A stretch of 64,000 nucleotides of DNA from Gentiana macrophylla (lineage: Eukaryota > Streptophyta > Magnoliopsida > Gentianales > Gentianaceae). The stretch covers positions 100,587,739 to 100,651,738 of the forward strand of contig CM047806.1 in NCBI GenBank assembly GCA_026214975.1, written 5' to 3'. Position numbers and translations under genes: made by a program. Shown in pieces: positions 56,829 through 64,000 of the stretch. Each line of letters opens with the position of its first letter. Position 1 is the stretch's first letter. The notes below the pieces were generated by a model, which saw only the letters and a list, made by a program, of their open reading frames with translations, was not told where the DNA came from and ran no database searches.

Positions 56829-59524
56829 CAGTTAGGACCACCTGGAACTCCTCTAGTATAGGATGCAGAGCGAGAGTTCCTCAAAAATGGGTACAAATGC
56901 CTATTGTGGTTCATTAGCAATATGTTCTTCTTGAGCACTTGAAACTCCTCATCAACTTGTAGTCATAGTCCGTCAGTGCTCATCCTCATCAATACTTGAT
57001 CTCTGTGACCATAATCCCCTACAGGTGGACTTTCCTCCAAGTGAGCTCTACTCACGTGACACTGTTCAACAATAACATGGGGTTTTCTCAACCCATAGAT
57101 AGTTCCAACTTTATGTCCAGTGTCTGTATCTGTTCTCGACCACCTATACCTCCTCAATCAACCTCGAGAGATCAATACTCTCTGTACAAGAATTGAGGAA
57201 TTTAGCCATATTCTCTTCTGAAGCGTTCTAGCATTAGTAATCCTTACGTAGAGTATTGGCGGTTTTGGATAGAGTGTCTGAGTGTCAATCCATTCTTGAT
57301 ATTGACTTGAATTTTGAGAACTAACATCAGGCTCACTATGTTCGGTAACCTTCTCTTCATCCAAATCTCTGATCTATTGGTTGTCGGGATGTTCATGATT
57401 CAACAACAAATGAGACATCGAGACACACCAGTGACCTATTTGCACCAATGTGCATATACCTCATTGATTTGTGCCTCTAGATCATCCATGGTGAGATCCT
57501 CAGAGATCTTCCTCCATTTGATTAGTCTGCTTGGCCCTCGGCGGACTACCCGATATCGAAAGTGTTGTATACTTGATTCATTTAATAAAGCGATTCTACT
57601 AACTCCTCTGGACGGAGGGATGATCATCACGAGAATCAGATGATGAGATTCATCCTTTATGCGATTCATCTCTAGGATCTCTGAACTTGATAACCTCTTC
57701 CTTGCTTTGATCAAAGAGATCCATCAATCTTGCTTCCAACAAATAGGTATCAACCAAATCCAGCCAAATTATCCCTCTAATCTCTCAAAAGCCCATTCCT
57801 CAAAGTCATCATTGGTTACACTGCAGTGGCTTTTGTCTTTTATAAAACCAAACTTCCATTGAAAGTAGTCACCACTAGTGGAGCTTAGATCAACATATCC
57901 CTCTTTTTTCTTCTTCTCTTTCTTTCAAAGGGCATGGTTGGATTTTAGGCTGTGTGTCCACTCTGTGACCTCCAAAGGTCCCAGACAAAGCGGTGTCGAG
58001 TTTCTTCCCACAGATGCCTCTAGGTCGATGAGGTTGCTCAGGTTGTATGTTTGTTCCTACTACCTCCATCACATGTTCCACACATTGTTCCCACGACTTA
58101 TATGCTCATCGTGCGGGGTTAGCAACAACTTGCTCTTCCCCACGACTTCTTGCAGGAACTTGCGAGGTCTTGTACCAATGTACCAACTTCCCACGGAGGC
58201 GCGGACTCGATGGTCTCTGTGGTTCTTCAACAAGTTTCTCAACAACAACGTGCGGCTTGATGAAGCTCAACGGCCTTACGGGAGGATTCAACAAACTTGG
58301 CCGAGGCTCGAGGTTCAAGAGTGCATTTGTGTTTCTCGATGGGTTGCTCAACAACAACTTATTTCTTTCGAGTGAAGCTTGATAATTGTTAAGGGCTCGG
58401 CTTCAATAGCCTCTTCTTCCTACGAGCATCGAGAATCCTTAGCTGTTTCCACTTTGCCATGTTTCTTTTTCTTGGCAATTTCCTTCATTCTCTTGGTAAG
58501 TTGCTCTGATTCAACTTGGTAGCTTTCCTCATCCTTGTAATTTTAGTAATATCAATAATTGCAACTTCAAGCTGGACCTTGATTGACTCGGTGATCTCTC
58601 TTTGTTTGTTTCTTTGTCTTCCTGAGGCTTTAACATTTACGTGATCTTTGTTGTATCGGTGACCTTTCTCTTCTCAGCAGTCTTCTTGGAGTGCGATGAG
58701 ACTTAGCAACTTGCTTAACTTTGCTCACCACCGACGGCATCATCATCTCCACCATCATTATCACTTTTTGTAGCCTCATCATCTACATCTTCATCATCAT
58801 CTAATCCGAGGAATAGGAGTAGCAACCGGCGTATCTGGATTTGTTAATCTTTCGAGATGAAATATCGGGTATCTCAAAATGATTAAACAAGGTGCAATCA
58901 GTGTAGACCTGAGGGGCTTGATCTTGGACTTCCTTACACCATCTCTATCTTCAATAAACACCTTCTTCATGTAGTGTATAAAAATCCGGCCAGTCAAACT
59001 TCATGCTTATGAGATGATGATCAACAGGTCTATTTTAGGTCCAGACGATTGTATCTAGACTTCCAATGAATCCCAAAATGGTCTTGGCAATTAATTTGCT
59101 CAATGAGGATACTCATATCAATATGCTTCACATTAATGCTTAGAGATGAAGATATCTTCTCATTTGTCTTTATTGTTTCCATAAACTTCATCCTTGGCGG
59201 ATTCATTGTACGGATTGGTGGGAGCTTTATTTCAGGTCCAAAATGAAATACTTCTCTCGGTAGATACGAAGATATTTCAATCTCTCTTCCATTAATTTGT
59301 CGTAGTGAAGGCCTCTCTACCTTCATGTATAACAATATTCCTCAGGAATTCCAATATATTGACATATGAAATTCTCTCGGTCTTATATTGATAACATTCT
59401 CCAAACCTGACAATCCGTCGATTCTTCATCCTATGTTAATGGCTAGTTCGGTGAGAGTGTGAGTCATTAACATATCCTCTCACACTCGACTAGTTCCAAT
59501 ATGAACATCATCCTTGTTTGCCAT
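56829..59524 (-). pseudogene. Accessory ORF of element A2 (many frameshifts)
   Basis: The start ATG at 59524 is equivalent to 7977 in A. Recognisable pieces: 59335-59030 (NGREIEISSYLPREVFHFGP, and TNEKISSSLSINVKHI), 58997-58797 (FIHYMKKVFIEDRDGVRKSK), and a Lys-rich middle. Further pieces are 57714-57436 (MDDLEAQIN) and 57364-57158 (HSEPDVSSQNSSQYQEWIDT). All match A at the protein level but in shifting frames. Confidence 0.65.
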
Positions 59525-59618
59525 TGTAAATGAGAAAGATGAAGAAGAAAACTTTCAAATTTGTGTTCACACATGGTAATTTCAGAGAAATAGCAATCGA
59601 GAGTTGTATGTATCCTCT

Positions 59619-59724
59619 GTGTATATATCGTATAGAAAGCGAGAGAGTAGTGGGTAGAAACTACGGACACGTCTTTGTAGCATTAACCACGATTAAATTT
59701 GTGTAAATGAGATCTTGACACGTG
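59619..59724 (-). promoter_or_regulatory. Candidate internal promoter of accessory ORF (element A2)
   Basis: A G-box core CACGTG (59719-59724) and a TATA-like stretch (about 59621-59632) lie at the same distances from the ATG as in A. Confidence 0.4.
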
Positions 59725-60102
59725 TCCATGGTGAGCGGACTCATAGCAGTTGTAACCGTTCGATCGTGTAACTGCGGTTATAAAGATAAGATAAATATCC
59801 CGCTATTTTGCTTTTTGACTTTAGTAAAGTTTGGTATAGCGTATTCTTTGACCTTGTCATCGGTAGGTTTGGCTCGTGATCTGCGGCGTAATGTCTCAGC
59901 GACTCTCTTGATAAAGTAACTCTGTTGATCTTCAATTCTTCTTGTTTTGTCAAGCGATAATACAAGATGAAGTTTAATACCAATGATTGATCATCAAGTG
60001 AGCTCACCCAACATGACAAAGACCAATCCCTTGGAAACTTCATTTGCTCAATTGTCGGTCATAAATAAGTACATGGAATTGTTGATACCAATGACTGATA
60101 CG

Positions 60103-60560
60103 CTAAGTGAGCTCACCCAACCTAGCAAAGACTAATCCCCTTGGTGAATTCGAGTACACTCTTTGATCAAAGATGTGTCGATCAACTTTTATAATTCCAA
60201 GTTCGGTCCTTAGTTTAGCAAATCTTTCACTATCCGGTGGTTTAGTGAAAATATCAGCAAGTTGATCTTGATGGGATATAAAGAACCACCACATCTTTCT
60301 TTTCAACATGATCTCTTATAAAGTGATGTCTCACATCAATGTGCTTGGTTCTTGAGTGCAAAACATGATTTTACGTGATTGCAATTGCACTTGTGTTGTC
60401 ACACATTATAGGAATTTCTCTTTCTTCAATTCCATAATCCCTTAATTGTTGTCTTAACCATAATATTTGTGCCTGACAACTTCCAAAGTGACAATATATT
60501 CAGCGGCCAGTGGAAGTTGAGATAATTCTTTTTCTTCTTGAACCCGAAACCAGTCTATTT
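60103..60560 (-). pseudogene. RNase H of element A2
   Basis: The CDNTSAIA-like and RTKHIDVRHHFIRDHV-like regions of copia RNase H are present (about 60300-60420), followed by a short frame (60309-60103) with QDQLADIFTKPPDSERF at the end of pol. Frames are broken relative to A. Confidence 0.75.
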
Positions 60561-60569
60561 CCCATCAAC

Positions 60570-61560
60570 CCGCCAGGTTCTGTGGTGCTTTTTTCTATCA
60601 ATCTTGCATCCGGCATAATCGAGTCTGAGTAGTATATGACCTTGAAGCTTCCATCTTTTGAATACCAAATTCCTACATCAAAGTCTCTTTTAGATACTTG
60701 AGAATCCTTTTATTTGCAGCTAAATGACTTTCCTTTGGTTTAGAATGAAATTTTGCACAAACACCTACAACAAAGGATATATCGGTCTGCTTTGGCGATG
60801 GAGGTACATCAGGCGCCTATCATCATACGTATAAAGTCGATCAACATCTTTCCCATCTTTTCTTCATCCAATCTTATGTTTGTACTCATAGGAGTTGATA
60901 CCTTGGTCTTTATTTTCCATACCAAACTTCTTCTTGACTCCTTGGTGTACTTGGTTTGATGAATGAAGATTCCATCTTTCATTTGTTTGACTTGCAATCC
61001 CAAAAAATAGTTCATTTCTCCCATCATACTCATTTGGAATTTACTTTTTATTAGATTTGCAAACTTTTCACAAAGCAATTCATTTTCAGAACAAAAAATT
61101 ATGTCATCAACATAGATTTGTACCAGTGAGTCTTTGTCTCCTTCACTGATTCTGAAAAGAGTCTTGTCAATGGTACCTTTGGTAAAACCATTGTCCACCA
61201 AGAATTGAGATAGGGTCTCATACCATTCTCTTGGTTCTTGTTCAAACCATAAAGTGCTTTATTGAGTCTATACATTTTCTCTTTTGATCTTTAACTTCAA
61301 AACCAGGAGGTTCTTTGAACATAGACCTCATCTTCGAATGCCATTCAAAAATGCACTCTTGACATCCATCGATATACTTTGAAGTTTTATATGCGGCATA
61401 TGCCAAGAATAATCTTATAGCTTTCAATCTTACAGCAGTGCATATGTCTCATCAAAATCTATTCTTACCATTGGAGAATATCCTTTTCCAACTAGTGCGG
61501 CCTTATTTCTTACAATGGTACCAGATTCATCAATTTGTTTTACTGTATACCCATTTTGTT
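60570..61560 (-). pseudogene. Reverse transcriptase of element A2
   Basis: The frame 61201-60809 contains [20 protein letters not shown], the catalytic IYVDDIIFC, and [20 protein letters not shown]. The N-terminal RT part is in other frames (61427-61242 and upstream). High similarity to A; the breaks fall near CAG/CTG positions of A. Confidence 0.85.
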
Positions 61561-61959
61561 CCAATAATGTTTGCATGATTAGGCCTTTCCACTAGTGTCC
61601 AAACTTGATTTCTTTCAAATTCATTCAATTCTTCTTACATAGCAATTATCAATCTAGATCTAAAATTGCTTCTTCAACAACTTTAGGTTCCATTTGCGAT
61701 AGAAAACAAGTAAACATTGCATCTAGTTGTCTTACAGTCCTCACACCTTGTTGTATATTGCAATTAACTTGCTTAGCGAGGGTGATCCCTTAACCATTGT
61801 GGATTTAGTTAGGTTGATTCTCAAGAACATCATCTTGGTGGGGCTGCTTTTGCTTTAGGGGTTCAAGCAGATCCTTATCTTGCCTCGGTTGTTGCATCGG
61901 TGAGTGTTACCGGTAGGGTGATCGGCGAGCGCGAATCGAAACCTTTAAGTCATTAAACC

Positions 61960-62985
61960 TTCCAAAACTTCAACACATTACGGATCGGTGACTTGTTGAT
62001 TCTCGGCGAGTTGAAGCTTCATCTTCAATTCCAGTGAACTTAGGTTCATCAAATACAACATGTATTGTTTTCTCATGTTTCAGTGTCCTTTTGTTCAGTA
62101 CCTTGAATGCCTTGCTGACAGAAGAATATCCCAAGAAGATTATTTCATCTGATTTTGGTTGGAATGTCTTCAATTGCTCCTTATGATTCAAGATAAAACA
62201 TTTGCTTCCAAATGGATGGAAATAGGATATGTTGGGTTTCCTTCCATTCCAGATCTCATAAGGTGTCTTCAGCAGCTTCTTATTCACTGAAGTCCAGTTT
62301 TGTGTGTAGCAAGATGTATTAGCTTGCTTGACCCAATATCTTTCGAGGTAATAATGCTTCACAAATCATAGTTCTTCTGCTTCTTTCAAAGTCCTGTTTC
62401 TTCTCTCGGCAACCCCGTTTCTTTGAGGTGTACCGATAGCGACCAGTTGATGTAGTACACCATTACATTCACAGTATTCTCTTATAACTTTATTGAGAAA
62501 TTGGTACCTTATCGTCGTCGATCTTCACTCTTTGTCACACTTTTCTCATTTTGTAATCTCTTCAAAAGTTCGAGGCATCTTTTGAAGTGTTTCACTTTCT
62601 TGTTCATGAATACTACCCAAGTGTATCTTGAATAATCATCCACAACTACTAAAGTGTACTTCTTTCGTGTTACACTTGTTGGTGTTACTGGTCCAAAAAG
62701 TTCCATGTGCATCAGCTCCAAAACTCTTTTTATTGATTGTTTAGTTTTTGACTTGAAGCTTGATTTTGTTTGTTTACCTTGTTGATAGGCATCACATATA
62801 GCATCCTTCTTGAATGTGATCTCATGTAAACAAATCACCAGTTTCTTCTTCACCAACTGATTGATATCATCAAAATTCAGATGATTCAACTTCTTATGCC
62901 ATAGCCAATTAAGCTCTGACTTGGTATGCACAATCGAGGCGGAGTTTAGGCAATGATGAGACCAATCCACAACATACATGTTTTG
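61960..62985 (-). pseudogene. Integrase of element A2
   Basis: The frame 62979-62509 has LWHKKLNHLNFDDINQLVKK, HMELFGPVTPTSVTRKKYTL and VVVDDYSRYTWVVFMNKKVK. The frame 62362-61970 has TPYEIWNGRKPNISYFHPFG and IIFLGYSSVSKAFKVLNKRT. The region with the catalytic Glu (about 62370-62510) is frameshifted. Confidence 0.85.
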
Positions 62986-63990
62986 TTGTCTTCTTCCATT
63001 AACACAACTTGATCACCTCTTTCACTAATGACAATAAATGTGTTCTTGTCAAAAGTGACCTTGTAACCCATGTCACAAAACTTTCCGGTTCTCGTGAGTT
63101 GTAGTCGGTCCTTCCACAAATGCAACATTCTGATTGTTAATCCATTTCTCACAAGTGTGCCATATCCTCTTGTGTAGGTACAAACTTAGGACCAATTCTG
63201 GTACTAGGTTCAATGACCTTACTAGATCCACTCTTATTAGATTGTTGAGTTCCAAATCCAAGGCACATTACATCACTATAAAGCTTTCAGATTTGAATGC
63301 GGTGGAGGAAGAAGATTGTTCGTGATTCAACGACTCTTTGAATGTCTGATAGACTTATGTTGATTCCGTCCAACTTCTTTTTCCTTACCCTTGAGAACTC
63401 TTAATTCAGCTTTTAATCTTTCAAGTTCTATTTGAAGAGCCTCTTTTTCAGCCTTCACAATCTCATAACCAGATTCTATTATCCTCAGTTGATTAAGGAT
63501 GGCATCCAAAGTTTCTTCATTGTCAGAATTTTTTGGATTTGAACCACAAGTTGATTCACAATCACTTCCAGTAGGAGTGTTAATAGATATAGAATTGTAT
63601 ACCTCCTCTATTTCATCCATATTTGCCATTAAAGCATAATCTTCCATATCAGCAACAAGTGCAGTATCATCAGATTCATTTCCTTTTTACGATTCTACTT
63701 CATATCTGATTCATCTTGAGCCAACCATAGCTTTCTTGCGGATCTTCTTTGTTGACTTTTCTCTTGATGGTTTGGACAATCGGGTCTAAAATGTCGAGGC
63801 TTCTTGCGGTTGAAGCAAATTAGGTTCCTTATACATTTTAGTTCGGGACGGTCGAGGTTTGAAGTGTCTGGTTTCTTTGCAATGATAGCACAAGTAATCA
63901 TTGTCTTTCTTGGATTCTTCCTTCTTCTTTTCACCTTTGAACTTCTTTGTGAAATTCCTTGGAGAACCCTTTCCGGTTTTCATCATTACG
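62946..63990 (-). pseudogene. gag C-terminus with two altered zinc knuckles, and protease region (element A2)
   Basis: Two CCHC-like knuckles lie at about 63905-63775. The first keeps C, C and H but has lost the last Cys (CYHCKETRHFKPRP). The second reads CFNRKKPRHFRPDC, with Arg in place of the second Cys and of the Gly before His. Each altered codon lies in a CTG context. A coiled-coil-like segment (63647-63327) follows, shared with D. The 63261-62946 frames cover the protease/pre-integrase area. Confidence 0.75.
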
Positions 63991-64000
63991 ATTTTCTTGC

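Larger units (their letters stand above)
56829..64000 (-). mobile_element. Element A2: second copy of the Sirevirus-like element with accessory ORF
   Basis: Same family and order as A, but including the 5' coding part: gag with zinc knuckles (63986-63327), protease/pre-integrase, integrase, RT, RNase H, spacer with promoter-like sequence, and accessory ORF. It runs off the right end of the window. The left end is cut at 56829 by the LTR-like block. Compared with A it has numerous small differences clustered at CAG and CTG words. Confidence 0.85.

Overview
This is plant nuclear DNA, almost certainly from a eudicot. It is AT-rich, has long spliced-gene spacing, and is packed with Ty1/copia and Ty3/gypsy LTR retrotransposons that have inserted into one another. 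There is one clear host gene, a two-exon A-type cytochrome P450 (CYP71 type). About 4 kb beyond it lie pieces of a broken terpene synthase. No rRNA, tRNA gene, CRISPR array or bacterial feature is present. One 100-base N run (53901-54000) marks an assembly gap. I give the elements letters for reference.

Layout. D (1-4899, +) is a decayed Sirevirus-like copia ending in a complete 1.69-kb 3' LTR. A (4900-10975, -) is a Sirevirus-like copia with a long accessory ORF downstream of pol. It is joined at about 10976 to B (10976-13553 plus 18535-21220, -), an unrelated copia family with its gag, protease, integrase and 5' LTR. C (13559-18529, -) is a structurally complete young copia nested in the leader of B. 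E (21221-28357, -) is an Athila-like gypsy element lacking RT and integrase; its 3' LTR is cut where the LTR of B begins. H (28358-32688, -) is an Athila-like gypsy element with gag, protease and part of RT, and its RT is interrupted by a 540-bp tandem-repeat insert. G1 (32689 to about 33669) is a truncated LTR. Then come a TA microsatellite, a hAT-like non-autonomous element and the P450 gene (34937-37090, with a SINE in its intron). A degraded gypsy LTR (about 37630-39150), unassigned DNA, a 105-bp tandem duplication and the terpene synthase remnant (41080-42075) follow. I (about 42980-46628, -) is an old copia whose gag is broken by F (46629-51653, -), a relative of E. G2 (from 51654) is inserted in the 5' LTR of F and runs into the gap. 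An LTR-like block (about 54230-56828) precedes A2 (56829 to the window end, -), a second copy of the A family.

Three themes stand out. First, two unrelated retrotransposon groups (A/A2 and E/F) carry a non-pol ORF near their 3' end, preceded by what looks like its own TATA promoter and plant-like leader. Second, A2 and parts of C show a peculiar loss or garbling of CAG/CTG trinucleotides relative to A. This looks more like a consensus-sequence artefact at methylated CHG sites than biological decay. Third, the P450 and the terpene synthase remnant form a pairing typical of plant terpenoid loci. The P450 has transposon-derived DNA immediately upstream of its TATA box, a SINE in its intron, and a one-base homopolymer frameshift that may be real or a sequencing error.
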